The notes under the pieces: generated by a model
The model's input: the letters and a program-made list of their open reading frames with translations, nothing else
What the model was told of the DNA's origin: nothing
The model's database searches: none
Shown here: in pieces, positions 33,598-41,867 of the stretch
Position numbering within the stretch: position 1 is the stretch's first letter
Layout: the number at the start of each line of letters is the position of its first letter
DNA from: Agrobacterium vitis
GTDB taxonomy: Bacteria; Pseudomonadota; Alphaproteobacteria; Rhizobiales; Rhizobiaceae
Assembly: GCF_013426735.1 (NCBI RefSeq)
Contig: NZ_AP023272.1
Span: 1,470,501 to 1,534,500, forward strand
Length of the DNA stretch: 64,000 nucleotides
Direction of reading: 5' to 3'
Program-made: the position numbers and the translations under genes

Positions 33598-35478
33598 TCA
33601 GGCCGCCGCGGCTGACAAATTCTCATCGAAAGAGACGACTTTATTGCGACCGGAGTTTTTGGCCGTGTAGAGGCATTGATCGGCTTTCACAAACAGAGCT
33701 TCATCTGTCTCATCATGCACAGGTGATTGTTCTGCAACGCCGATGCTGACGGTCACATGACCCCAGGGCAGGTTTTTCTGGTGGATTATCTCCAGGGCGG
33801 CGATCCGTTGGCGGATCTCCTCGCCCACTTGGTGTGCCTGGCTTGCGGTTTTTCCCGGCAGCAGGATGACGATTTCCTCTCCACCGTAGCGCGCGGCAAG
33901 ATCCGTTCCGGGACGGATTGCAGCGGCGATTTCGGTCGAAATTTTCCGCAGGCAATTATCACCCGGCAGATGACCATAGGTATCGTTGAACAGCTTGAAT
34001 TTATCGACATCGACGACAAGCAGTGACAGGGGCGTACCCACTGTCCGTGCCTCGGCGGATAGACTTTTCAGCTGTCTGTTGAAGTGACGTTTGTTGGAAA
34101 GCTGTGTCAATTCATCCGTATTGGCAAGCCGATCCAGCTCTTCCTGCAAAAGTCTTTGACTTGTAACGTCCCTGGTTACGGCAACCATGCCGCTGCTGAT
34201 ATCGAAGCTGCGAACCCGGGTTATCACGGTTTCCAGCCAGGCGATCTCACCGGTTTTTTTAATCCTCGGGAATACAAGCCGTTCGATTGATGAACCGGCG
34301 GCAATGTTGGCGAGCGCCTCTGACCAGTATTGCCGGGCCTCGGCATCGTATTCGTCCAACACGCTGCGTCCGACAATCGTATCGGCCTCCACGCCGAGAA
34401 CAGATTTGGCGGCTGCGGAAACATATTCGCGGATACCGTTGTCATCCAGTTTTTCGATCAAGTCGGATGAGGCATTGGCAATCAGGCGAAACTCCGCTTC
34501 CCGTGCGGCAATAATCATCTCGTCGCGGCGCTTCAACGCCCATTGCCGTCTCAAGCGGATGCCCAACGCGCATGCGACCATCAATGCAACGATAAAACAG
34601 ATCCATCGGGGTTTGCTGATGTCTATCCAATACCACAGAATAGCTTTTTTGGAGACAGCGACAAGTACGGTGATCTGTGTATTGCTGCTTCTATAATAGC
34701 CAGAGGTTCTCAATATGCCGTCAAATCGCGATGTATATTGAAAATTTCCAATGTTGCTTGTCGAAATAGCGTTTCGGTACAAAGCTGAATCGGCGATGCT
34801 GGTGCCCATGGCCGTCGCATCCAGGGGCGCACGGACCAGAACCCGCCCGGCGCCATCCATCATCGCGAAAGCGCTGTTGTCCAGCATGTTGAAGCTGCGG
34901 AAAAACCGGATGAAGCTTTCGACATCAATGGTCGCCACCATGATGCCGGCAAATTGTCCCCGATCATCATTCATCCGCTGGGACAAGGTGATGAACCAGT
35001 CTTTGGCCAATGGACTTTGATAGGGTCCATCGACAAGCGGTTGCAGTTCCGTGGATGTTTGATGGGTCTTGAAATAACTGCGGCTGGAAAGATCGAGACC
35101 CGATGAAAACGGATCGGAGGTCGACTCAATCAGCCGACCATCCGGGCCGATATAGGCCAAACTGCGCAAATAGGGTGACGTCTTGATAAGCTCACGCATC
35201 CTGCGAACCAGGTCCAGGCTCTGCAAAACGCTTTTGCTGTTGTTTTCCTGCACTTCGAAGACCAGCCCAGCCAGAGGTTGCTTGGCCACTTCGATCACAT
35301 CGTCCGTATGCTGGGCAATCGCTCTTGCTGTTTGCGCAAGATAAGAATTCATCCGCGACACCTGGGCCGTCCAGTTGGCAACCTCGGACCAGATCGTCAA
35401 TGCCAGAAATATTGCAAGTCCACCCGCGATAACCAGATGTTGGGCGGGATTTTTCGATGCGATATGCATGACATTCAT
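33598..35478 (-). CDS. Membrane diguanylate cyclase (Cache-PAS-GGDEF)
   Basis: A 626-aa membrane sensor. A first transmembrane helix (about 15-30, LVIAGGLAIFLALTIW) is followed by a periplasmic dCache-like domain (about 35-280; SYFKTHQTSTELQPLVDGP). A second helix (about 290-310, WICFIVALMVACALGI) leads to a PAS domain (about 330-450; FRLIANASSDLIEKLDDNG) and a GGDEF domain whose active site reads RYGGEEIVILLPG. GGEEI keeps the GG(D/E)E core, so cyclic-di-GMP synthesis is likely. The Cache domain should sense a small periplasmic ligand. It is a single gene, convergent with puuE. Confidence 0.93.
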   Translation of the reverse strand: MNVMHIASKNPAQHLVIAGGLAIFLALTIWSEVANWTAQVSRMNSYLAQTARAIAQHTDDVIEVAKQPLAGLVFEVQENNSKSVLQSLDLVRRMRELIKTSPYLRSLAYIGPDGRLIESTSDPFSSGLDLSSRSYFKTHQTSTELQPLVDGPYQSPLAKDWFITLSQRMNDDRGQFAGIMVATIDVESFIRFFRSFNMLDNSAFAMMDGAGRVLVRAPLDATAMGTSIADSALYRNAISTSNIGNFQYTSRFDGILRTSGYYRSSNTQITVLVAVSKKAILWYWIDISKPRWICFIVALMVACALGIRLRRQWALKRRDEMIIAAREAEFRLIANASSDLIEKLDDNGIREYVSAAAKSVLGVEADTIVGRSVLDEYDAEARQYWSEALANIAAGSSIERLVFPRIKKTGEIAWLETVITRVRSFDISSGMVAVTRDVTSQRLLQEELDRLANTDELTQLSNKRHFNRQLKSLSAEARTVGTPLSLLVVDVDKFKLFNDTYGHLPGDNCLRKISTEIAAAIRPGTDLAARYGGEEIVILLPGKTASQAHQVGEEIRQRIAALEIIHQKNLPWGHVTVSIGVAEQSPVHDETDEALFVKADQCLYTAKNSGRNKVVSFDENLSAAAA

Positions 35479-36068
35479 GGTCTAGTTTTCTCTTGCAGTA
35501 GATCAATATTATATTAAGAGAGCAATTATTAAAAAAATATTTCGCATTCTTTTAAACGTATAAAATGATAAAAATTTGAAATTTACACTTGGAAAATCAT
35601 TTAAAAGCCAAAAATGTTAAAACAAGTTCAAGCAATTTCTGCGGGGAGAACCGTCCTGCGCTTACGGCATCATGCATTTTGCAAGCCGCATATGACGCTT
35701 TTAATATTTTGAAAATAATAGATAATTTCCTCCTTAAACCGCAATTGGTTCCGGGAATTATCCGGTGTTCTGCATGTGGCCGCGATCATAGCTTTCAAGT
35801 TTTGGATTTGATCCACAATCCTTCCTTCTTCATTCAAGATATAGTCTGTAAGAGATCGCCGCTTTCCCTATGGTTATGTTCAAACTCAACTTGTACATCG
35901 AACAGATGTGTCTGCATCCAACGGTAGGATCTGTACTATTTTACCCGCCTATAGCGAGCCAAACAATCTCAATTTCTTTTAATGACTGGTGAACAATTTT
36001 TCCGGCCGCACGTTTCACTGCCGGAACACCAACAACGGTCTTCCTTAATCAAGAGAAGGACGAAAACT
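35479..36068. other. AT-rich intergenic stretch
   Basis: About 590 bases between the divergent diguanylate cyclase and csbD-like genes, AT-rich near 35500-35750. An open frame at 35589-35927 has no ribosome site, no family similarity and unusual composition, so I leave it out. Promoters must be here. A GGAAC motif at about 36021 resembles an ECF -35 element, but I see no matching -10. Confidence 0.4.
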
Positions 36069-36236
36069 ATGGACAAGAATCGCATCGAAGGTGCCGCCAA
36101 GGAAGCCAAGGGCAGCGTCAAGGAAGCCGTCGGCAAGGTAACGGGCAGCAAGAAGCTCGAAACCGAAGGCAAGATGGACAAGGCCGCTGGCAAGATTCAG
36201 TCCACCGTTGGCAAGGCCAAGGATGCCTTCAAGTAA
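36069..36236 (+). CDS. CsbD-family stress protein
   Basis: 55 aa from ATG 36069, preceded by GAGAAGGACG. It shows the CsbD pattern: MDKNRIEGAAKEAKGSVKEA, VGKVTG and KAAGKIQSTVGKAKDAFK. CsbD-like proteins are small hydrophilic lysine- and glycine-rich proteins, abundant under general stress; their biochemical role is unknown. In alphaproteobacteria they are commonly under the EcfG/PhyR stress response. Confidence 0.92.
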   Translation: MDKNRIEGAAKEAKGSVKEAVGKVTGSKKLETEGKMDKAAGKIQSTVGKAKDAFK

Positions 36237-36312
36237 ACGAATTATCATGCTCGAAGTCTCACGGGTTTGAAGATGCGCAGCATCATCGCCCGCAGGCGTT
36301 GTACGATAATAA

Positions 36313-36337
36313 CGGTAGCCACGCCGCGTGGCTGCCG
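36313..36337 (+). terminator. Hairpin downstream of the csbD-like gene
   Basis: AGCCACGC (36317-36324) faces GCGTGGCT (36326-36333), extended outward by CGG/CCG. There is no T-run, so its role as terminator is uncertain. Confidence 0.4.
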
Positions 36338-36419
36338 GTGAAACACATTCGGTCAAGGTGGATTAACACCTTGCGAAAGGGGACCGGAAACGGTCCGCAA
36401 CAGCGGAAAGGAATGTTCG

Positions 36420-36944
36420 ATGAGAACAGTTTTTGCTCTGGTCGCGGTGGCGGCGATGGGGGCGGCTTCGGTCGCCAATGCAGCAAATACCCATCACAAT
36501 AGCACGCGTCACCCTGCCTCCCAGATGACGGCGACCCAGCCGAAGGAACGTTTGGGCACATTGTCTTGTGAGGTTGCAGGCGGCATCGGCATGTTGATCG
36601 GCTCGAGCCGAACAGTGACCTGCGATTTCCAGCAGCGTTCTGGCAAAGTCGAGCGCTACAGCGGTTCTATCGGCAAGCTGGGCCTGGATGTCGGTATTAC
36701 CGGCAAGAGCTACATCCGCTGGATCGTTTATAACATTAATCCGACCACGACGCGCCAGGGCGCTCTGGCTGGTACTTATGTCGGCGCATCGGCACGGGCA
36801 TCGGTGGGCGTCGGCCTTGGCGCCAATGCTTTGGTTGGCGGTAGCAACAAGAATTTTGGCTTGCAGCCGCTCAGCGCGGAGGCCGGAACGGGTCTGAACG
36901 TCGCAGCCGGGATTTCACGCCTGCAACTGAAGCCTGCTCGCTGA
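36420..36944 (+). CDS. DUF992 exported protein
   Basis: A 174-aa protein with a signal peptide (MRTVFALVAVAAMGAASVANA). The mature part is a DUF992 domain: RLGTLSCEVAGGIGMLIGSS, then CDFQQRSGKVERYSGSIGK and a long Gly/Ala-rich strand region GTYVGASARASVGVGLGANA. Two Cys (TLSCEV and VTCDF) could form a disulfide. DUF992 proteins are alphaproteobacterial, periplasmic or outer-membrane-associated, and of unknown function. ATG 36420 follows GAAAGGA. A terminator is at 36975. Confidence 0.9.
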   Translation: MRTVFALVAVAAMGAASVANAANTHHNSTRHPASQMTATQPKERLGTLSCEVAGGIGMLIGSSRTVTCDFQQRSGKVERYSGSIGKLGLDVGITGKSYIRWIVYNINPTTTRQGALAGTYVGASARASVGVGLGANALVGGSNKNFGLQPLSAEAGTGLNVAAGISRLQLKPAR

Positions 36945-36974
36945 TCTGATATTCATTTGATGCGAGGTTTTGTG

Positions 36975-37005
36975 CATCCCCCGGTCTTGGCCGGGGGATG
37001 TTTTT
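36975..37005 (+). terminator. Rho-independent terminator after the DUF992 gene
   Basis: Stem CATCCCCCGG (36975-36984), loop TCTTGG, stem CCGGGGGATG (36991-37000), then TTTTT. Confidence 0.92.
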
Positions 37006-37018
37006 GTTCGCCGTTAGA

Positions 37019-37063
37019 GTTTGTCAGGGAAAAGTGGCCAGTTGGTTTCCCGAAAAGACAAAC
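37019..37063. repeat. 45-bp GTTTGTC/GACAAAC palindromic repeat, copy A
   Basis: It begins GTTTGTCAGGGAAAAGTGG and ends TTTCCCGAAAAGACAAAC, so the ends are inverted repeats. A second copy of identical length is at 38893-38937, differing at a few central positions. Related short palindromes are frequent between rhizobial genes. Confidence 0.8.
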
Positions 37064-37077
37064 TGCAACAAGGGCGC

Positions 37078-38124
37078 CTAGGCGGCCAGCGTCGCCATAT
37101 CGATGACGAAACGATAACGCACGTCGCTTTTCAACACCCGCTCATAGGCCGTGTTGATATCCTTGATGTCGATCAGTTCGATATCGGAGGTGATGCCGTG
37201 CTTGCCGCAGAAATCCAGCATATCCTGGGTTTCCTTGATCGACCCGATCATCGAGCCGGCCAGATTGCGGCGGGCGGGGATGAGCGAGAAGGCATGCACC
37301 GGAACCGGCTTTTCCGGCACGCCAAGCAGAACCATGGTGCCATCGACCTTCAGCAGGTTGAGATAGGCATTCCAATCGATATCGGCGCTGACGGTGCAGA
37401 TGATCAGGTCGAAGGATCCGGCCAGCGTCTCGAAAGTCTTGGCGTCGCTGGTCGCATAGTAATGGCTGGCGCCGAGACGCAGGCCATCCTCTTTCTTCGA
37501 CAGGGTCTGGCTGAGCACGGTGATTTCCGCGCCCATGGCCGCGCCGATCTTGACGCCCATATGGCCGAGACCGCCCATGCCGACGATGGCAACCTTCTTG
37601 CCCGGGCCAGCCTTCCAGTGGGCCAGCGGCGAATAGAGCGTGATACCGGCGCAAAGCAATGGGGCAGCCTTGTCGAGTGGCAGATTGTCCGGGATCGACA
37701 GGACATAGCCTTCCTTGACGACGATCGTGTCGGAATAGCCGCCCTGAGTTGCCGTCTTGCCGTCGCGGTCTACGCCGTTATAGGTCTGGACGAGGCCGGG
37801 CAGATATTGCTCGATATCCACATCGCGTTCCTGGCAATGAACGCAGGAATCGACGAAACAGCCGACGCCGACATGATCGCCGACCTTGAATTTCGACACG
37901 TTTGCGCCAACGGCGGTGACGACACCGGCAATTTCGTGACCGGGCACCATGGGGAATGCGGAATTGCCCCATTCATTGCGGGCCTGGTGGATGTCGGAAT
38001 GGCAGACACCACAATATTTGATAGAAATCACCACGTCGTCATCATTGGGTTCGCGACGCTCAAAAGTGAAGGGTTCCAGCGGCTTGCTGGCGTCGGTTGC
38101 GGCATAACCTCTTGCGATTGGCAT
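37078..38124 (-). CDS. Zinc-type NAD(P)-dependent alcohol dehydrogenase (YahK/AdhA-like)
   Basis: About 348 aa from ATG 38124 ([16 protein letters not shown]). It is a medium-chain dehydrogenase. The catalytic zinc site is intact: [26 protein letters not shown] and later the Cys in [13 protein letters not shown]. The nucleotide motif is [14 protein letters not shown]. The structural-zinc loop is altered: it reads [20 protein letters not shown], while relatives have further Cys where ER and YL stand, so two of four ligands are missing. It likely reduces aldehydes with NADPH. It is convergent with the DUF992 gene and divergent from uraD. Confidence 0.9.
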   Translation of the reverse strand: MPIARGYAATDASKPLEPFTFERREPNDDDVVISIKYCGVCHSDIHQARNEWGNSAFPMVPGHEIAGVVTAVGANVSKFKVGDHVGVGCFVDSCVHCQERDVDIEQYLPGLVQTYNGVDRDGKTATQGGYSDTIVVKEGYVLSIPDNLPLDKAAPLLCAGITLYSPLAHWKAGPGKKVAIVGMGGLGHMGVKIGAAMGAEITVLSQTLSKKEDGLRLGASHYYATSDAKTFETLAGSFDLIICTVSADIDWNAYLNLLKVDGTMVLLGVPEKPVPVHAFSLIPARRNLAGSMIGSIKETQDMLDFCGKHGITSDIELIDIKDINTAYERVLKSDVRYRFVIDMATLAA

Positions 38125-38347
38125 GCGGCGCTCCTTTTTTGTCATGGGGAGGAATGTGTAGAGAACAGTTTTGTAATTGGGAAGGGCACGAAAAAGCCGT
38201 TGGGAACGGCAGCCCGCTCCTTAGATAGGTGTCCGGCGGGTGTGTTCAACATCTACCGCGAATATTCGGCGGGCCTTGCGAAAATCCGGCTCTTTCCAAC
38301 CCGTTGCATATTGGCTATCGATTGCAGATCAAAACAGGGGTGAGCCG

Positions 38348-38857
38348 ATGCAGCGACAGGATTTCATTGAGCAATTCGGCGGAATATTCGAACATTCACC
38401 GTTCATTGCCGAGCGCGCTTTCGATGCCGGTTTTATTGACGAGCCCCTGACCGCCCTTGGCGTTCATGATGGAATGAGCGCGATATTTCGCACAGCAACT
38501 CAAGCCGAGCGGCTCGATGTGCTGCGGGCGCATCCGGATCTGGCTGGAAAATTGGCCATTGCAGGTGAATTGACAGAGGAAAGCCGCAGCGAACAGGCTG
38601 GCGCCGGGCTCGATCGCCTGTCCGAGGCTGAACATCAACGTTTTACAGCGCTCAATAGTGCTTATATGGAAAAATTCGGCTTTCCATTCATCATCGCCGT
38701 GAAGGGCCTGACGAAAGACGACATTCTGGCCGCATTTGAGGCCCGTATCGACAACAGCGTCGAAACGGAGTTCTCAACCGCCTGCCTTCAAGTCGAAAAA
38801 ATCGCCCTCCTTCGGCTCGAAGCAATGCTGCCAGCCGAAAGTGTCGGTCAAGAGTGA
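38348..38857 (+). CDS. uraD: OHCU decarboxylase UraD
   Basis: 169 aa from ATG 38348 (MQRQDFIEQFGGIFEHSPFI); the open frame upstream to 38240 lacks similarity. It is 2-oxo-4-hydroxy-4-carboxy-5-ureidoimidazoline decarboxylase, the last step to (S)-allantoin. The family blocks are VLRAHPDLAGKLA with the catalytic His (AHPDL), LTEESRSEQAGAGLDRLS, and FGFPFIIAVKGLTKDDIL. Length is typical (about 165-170). It is separated from the other urate genes, unlike the usual uraD-uraH-puuE clusters. Confidence 0.93.
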   Translation: MQRQDFIEQFGGIFEHSPFIAERAFDAGFIDEPLTALGVHDGMSAIFRTATQAERLDVLRAHPDLAGKLAIAGELTEESRSEQAGAGLDRLSEAEHQRFTALNSAYMEKFGFPFIIAVKGLTKDDILAAFEARIDNSVETEFSTACLQVEKIALLRLEAMLPAESVGQE

Positions 38858-38892
38858 GTGCCGGGCAGGAATGAGTGGGCCGCGCGTTTAAA

Positions 38893-38937
38893 GTTTGTCA
38901 GCGAAAAGTGGAACCCGGTTTTCCCGAAAAGACAAAC
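38893..38937. repeat. 45-bp GTTTGTC/GACAAAC palindromic repeat, copy B
   Basis: It begins GTTTGTCAGCGAAAAGTGG and ends TTTCCCGAAAAGACAAAC. It lies between uraD and the DUF2735 gene and is the partner of 37019-37063. Confidence 0.8.
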
Positions 38938-39063
38938 GAAAACAAGACAGCTGAAGTATGTCTGGTTCACTGTGAACCTGACATACTCTGGCGCGCAGCC
39001 GAAACAGGGTCATGCAGCATGATCCTGCTGATTGTGGTGTTGCCAAACGTCACTGCCCAAGCG

Positions 39064-39243
39064 TCACTGCTTGAGCGCGTCTTCCGCCTCGCGGATCGCT
39101 GCCTCGTGATACCAGCTGGCGGCTCCGCTTTCGAGGATCACCTGCTTATGGAGAGTGCGCTCACGCATTTCACGCAGTCTTTGCGTATTATGTACTGGGA
39201 ATTCGTAGATTTTTGCCGATTCCCGACCAAGGCCCGTTGTCAT
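39064..39243 (-). CDS. DUF2735 small protein, divergent partner of glnII
   Basis: About 59 aa from ATG 39243 (MTTGLGRESAKIYEFPV); the open frame to 39294 is not supported by the family start. DUF2735 proteins characteristically begin MTT(G/x)xxRESAKIYxFP and sit beside glnII in rhizobia. The rest is charged and helical (LREMRERTLHKQVILESG, then WYHEAAIREAEDAL). Their function is unknown. It shares a 400-bp intergenic region with glnII that holds an NtrC site, so nitrogen control is likely. Confidence 0.88.
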   Translation of the reverse strand: MTTGLGRESAKIYEFPVHNTQRLREMRERTLHKQVILESGAASWYHEAAIREAEDALKQ

Positions 39244-39313
39244 CGCTACTGCCCTTCGTTGTTCCTCGAGCTCCTCCGCCCGGATGAATCTCATAGCATT
39301 TTTTCAGCTAAAA

Positions 39314-39330
39314 TGCACATAGAAAGTGCA
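39314..39330. promoter_or_regulatory. NtrC-type binding site upstream of glnII
   Basis: TGCACATAGAAAGTGCA is a palindrome matching GCAC-N7-GTGC, the NtrC enhancer consensus. It lies about 215 bases upstream of the sigma-54 promoter of glnII, a usual enhancer distance, and 71 bases from the DUF2735 start. Confidence 0.75.
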
Positions 39331-39541
39331 GTTTGCCCAAAAATAAATCATCTTGGGCTGCTTTTTCACGCCATCGCTGCTATCCACCGGGCATTGCTGC
39401 CTTTTATTTTGCAAATGCGCATTGAGAAGGCGGTGGCATGTCGGTCAATCTGACACAAAACCGTTAAAAACCCGTGGCTTTTAAGGTGTTTTGAATATGC
39501 CTGGCGTTTTTTCTTCGGGTCGCAAGGTGGTTTTTGCGGGT

Positions 39542-39558
39542 TTGGCATGGTTCCTGCT
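39542..39558 (+). promoter_or_regulatory. Sigma-54 promoter of glnII
   Basis: TTGGCATGGTTCCTGCT contains GG (39544-39545) and GC (39556-39557) separated by exactly 10 bases, the sigma-54 -24/-12 arrangement. It lies about 85 bases upstream of the glnII ATG. Confidence 0.85.
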
Positions 39559-39642
39559 TGTTATTTATCGACTCCCGGACCGCCGGAGAATCACCCCCAG
39601 GGTGCGCCCGATGCGAGGCGCTGGACTTATGAGAGATCGACA

Positions 39643-40677
39643 ATGACCAAGTACAAGCTCGAGTATATCTGGTTGGACGGCTATACGCCGGTCCCGAACC
39701 TGCGCGGCAAGACGCAGATCAAGGAATTCGCTGAATTTCCGACCCTCGAACAGCTCCCCCTCTGGGGCTTCGACGGCAGCTCCACCCAGCAGGCCGAAGG
39801 CCATAGCTCGGATTGCGTGCTGAAGCCTGTTGCTGTTTACCCCGACCCGGCCCGCACTAATGGTGCACTGGTCATGTGCGAAGTGATGATGCCCGATGGC
39901 GTCACCCCGCATAGCTCCAACAGCCGCGCCACCATTCTGGAAGACGAAGGCACATGGTTCGGCTTTGAGCAGGAATATTTCCTCTATCAGGACGGCCGTC
40001 CGCTGGGCTTCCCGGAAAATGGCTATCCTGCGCCGCAGGGTCCTTATTACACCGGCGTCGGCTTCAAGAACGTCGGCGATGTCGCGCGCGAAATCGTCGA
40101 AGAGCATCTGGATCTTTGCCTGGCTGCTGGCATCAACCATGAAGGCATCAATGCCGAAGTGGCCAAGGGTCAGTGGGAATTCCAGGTTTTCGGCAAGGGC
40201 TCCAAAAAGGCCGCTGACGAAATCTGGCTGGCCCGCTACCTGCTGCTGCGTCTGTGTGAAAAATACGGCGTCGATGTCGAGTTTCATTGCAAGCCGCTTG
40301 GCGATACCGACTGGAACGGTTCCGGCATGCACTGCAACTTCTCGACCAAGTTCATGCGCGAAGTGGGCGGCAAGGACTATTTCGAAGCGCTTATGGCGGC
40401 TTTCGCCAAGAACTGGAAAGAGCATATCGACGTTTACGGTCCCGACAACCACCTGCGTCTGACCGGCAAGCACGAAACCGCTCCGTGGAACAAGTTCTCC
40501 TACGGCGTTGCTGACCGTGGTGCATCGATCCGCGTTCCGCACTCCTTCGTCAACAATGGCTATCGTGGCTACCTGGAAGATCGCCGCCCCAACTCGCAGG
40601 GCTGCCCTTACCAGATCGCTTCCCAGGTCTTGAAGACGATTGCAGAAGTTCCGGTTGCAAAGTCTGAAGCCGCCTGA
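39643..40677 (+). CDS. glnII: Glutamine synthetase type II
   Basis: 344 aa from ATG 39643 (MTKYKLEYIWLDGYTPVPN); the frame back to 39547 runs through the sigma-54 promoter and is excluded. This is the eukaryotic-like GSII found in rhizobia, which makes glutamine from glutamate, ammonia and ATP. Blocks include LPLWGFDGSSTQQAEGHSSD, FGFEQEYFLY, GHSSD-type substrate loop, EFHCKPLGDTDWNGSGMHCN, LTGKHETAPWNKFSYGVADR and the C-terminal YLEDRRPNSQGCPY. Upstream NtrC and sigma-54 elements show nitrogen-limitation control. A perfect-stem terminator follows. Confidence 0.97.
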   Translation: MTKYKLEYIWLDGYTPVPNLRGKTQIKEFAEFPTLEQLPLWGFDGSSTQQAEGHSSDCVLKPVAVYPDPARTNGALVMCEVMMPDGVTPHSSNSRATILEDEGTWFGFEQEYFLYQDGRPLGFPENGYPAPQGPYYTGVGFKNVGDVAREIVEEHLDLCLAAGINHEGINAEVAKGQWEFQVFGKGSKKAADEIWLARYLLLRLCEKYGVDVEFHCKPLGDTDWNGSGMHCNFSTKFMREVGGKDYFEALMAAFAKNWKEHIDVYGPDNHLRLTGKHETAPWNKFSYGVADRGASIRVPHSFVNNGYRGYLEDRRPNSQGCPYQIASQVLKTIAEVPVAKSEAA

Positions 40678-40686
40678 TCCTCTCTG

Positions 40687-40724
40687 CTTGCGCCCAGATT
40701 TGATCCATCGGATCTGGGCGCAAG
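40687..40724 (+). terminator. Terminator-like hairpin after glnII
   Basis: A perfect 13-bp stem CTTGCGCCCAGAT / ATCTGGGCGCAAG with a 12-base loop. The following bases are not T-rich. Confidence 0.7.
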
Positions 40725-41867
40725 CGCTCTTGATATCGTGTACCAGGACACTGTAGGCGCCGATGGTTCCTTGTCTTGAAGATGGTGTGAATATCTCAAG
40801 CCATTGATGTATTTGATTTTTCCTGAAGGGGAAGATGTGGGAGCATCTTCGGGCCTTCGTATAGGTGAATATCGGTGTGGTCTTCTGTGACCCTCGATTA
40901 TTCGGTCAAAGCGCCGTTACGTGCTGTAATCAGTATTCAACGCTCAAGTGAATACGGTCGGGCGATTTTAAAATGAAGACTGCATCATTCCCCGATCCAG
41001 TACAGATTTAGCTCAATCTGTATCCACTTTAGATTATAGTGTTGTCTTGGAATCCCGGATTAACCCTAGAATTTTTAAGGCTTTGGCCTCTGTTGATGCA
41101 TTAATAATATCAATCCTGTCTATATTGCTCGTGTATCGATCGAATATCGTGCTTGGTTTTTATTTTAAAATATCGTAATTTGATATATGCTAATAACGCA
41201 TGAATTAGCTTTTGTGAAAATTGGCGAAAGAAATTGTTTTACTATTTAATATGAGGGGTTTTTACGTATAATAATTATCTTATGTCAAAAAAGTGATATT
41301 CTAACGCATTTAATTCCTGTCTATGTTTGTTTATGTAGATTTTGTGTTATTTATCTCTTTTTGAAGCACTATATCTGTCCGTTAGAGTGTCAAAATTGTT
41401 TCATCTTCGGTCTGTATACTTAATTGGATAGAAATAGAAATTTAAACGCGCATTTGTTGAATTTTCTACTTTTTGGCGATTAATTCGGCATTAAGTGCAA
41501 AGTCCATCCCCGTTCTGTTTCGTTGATTTTTACGGGTTATTGCAAGTCGGACACTTTACAAACGTGCCGTGTGCTGTTTTCATTGTCTCACGTTTTCAGG
41601 CTTGGGTGCCTGATTTGTATATAGTTTGTGAATTTTATAGCAAAATCTGTGTTCTTTTTATTCGTGATTGTATCGTTTTGCGACAATTTGGTTTTATTGC
41701 TTTGTATTTAAGTATTTCTAATTTGTGTTGAGCAGTTGAATTCATGACATGCTGATGTGCTTTATTTTGAGTGGCAGTTTTTGCGTTTCCTAGCATCGTA
41801 ATCGTTTGATTGTGCTTGCTTTTTGATTGTTTTCTGGTTTTGGCCGATATTTCAGTGAGGTTTTTCA
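40725..41867. other. 1.1-kb AT-rich leader of the NRPS gene
   Basis: More than 1.1 kb without a credible gene. From about 40980 the composition is far more AT-rich than the rest of the window, with runs such as TTTTATTTTAAAATATCG. Open frames at 41495-41731 and 41635-41868 have no family similarity and track the base composition. The region probably holds the NRPS promoter and may be a target of H-NS-like silencing (MucR/Ros type) or a scar of transfer. No specific site could be defined. Confidence 0.5.

Noticed and set aside
35589-35927. 112-codon frame in the AT-rich gap before csbD
   Set aside because: No ribosome site and no family pattern, and its composition follows the local AT-rich background.
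36021-36050. ECF/EcfG promoter for the csbD-like gene
   Set aside because: A GGAAC -35-like element is present, but no CGTT-like -10 stands at the expected distance.
37021-38343. 440-codon plus-strand frame opposite the alcohol dehydrogenase
   Set aside because: It is antisense to a gene with intact catalytic zinc and NAD motifs, and starts inside the palindromic repeat.
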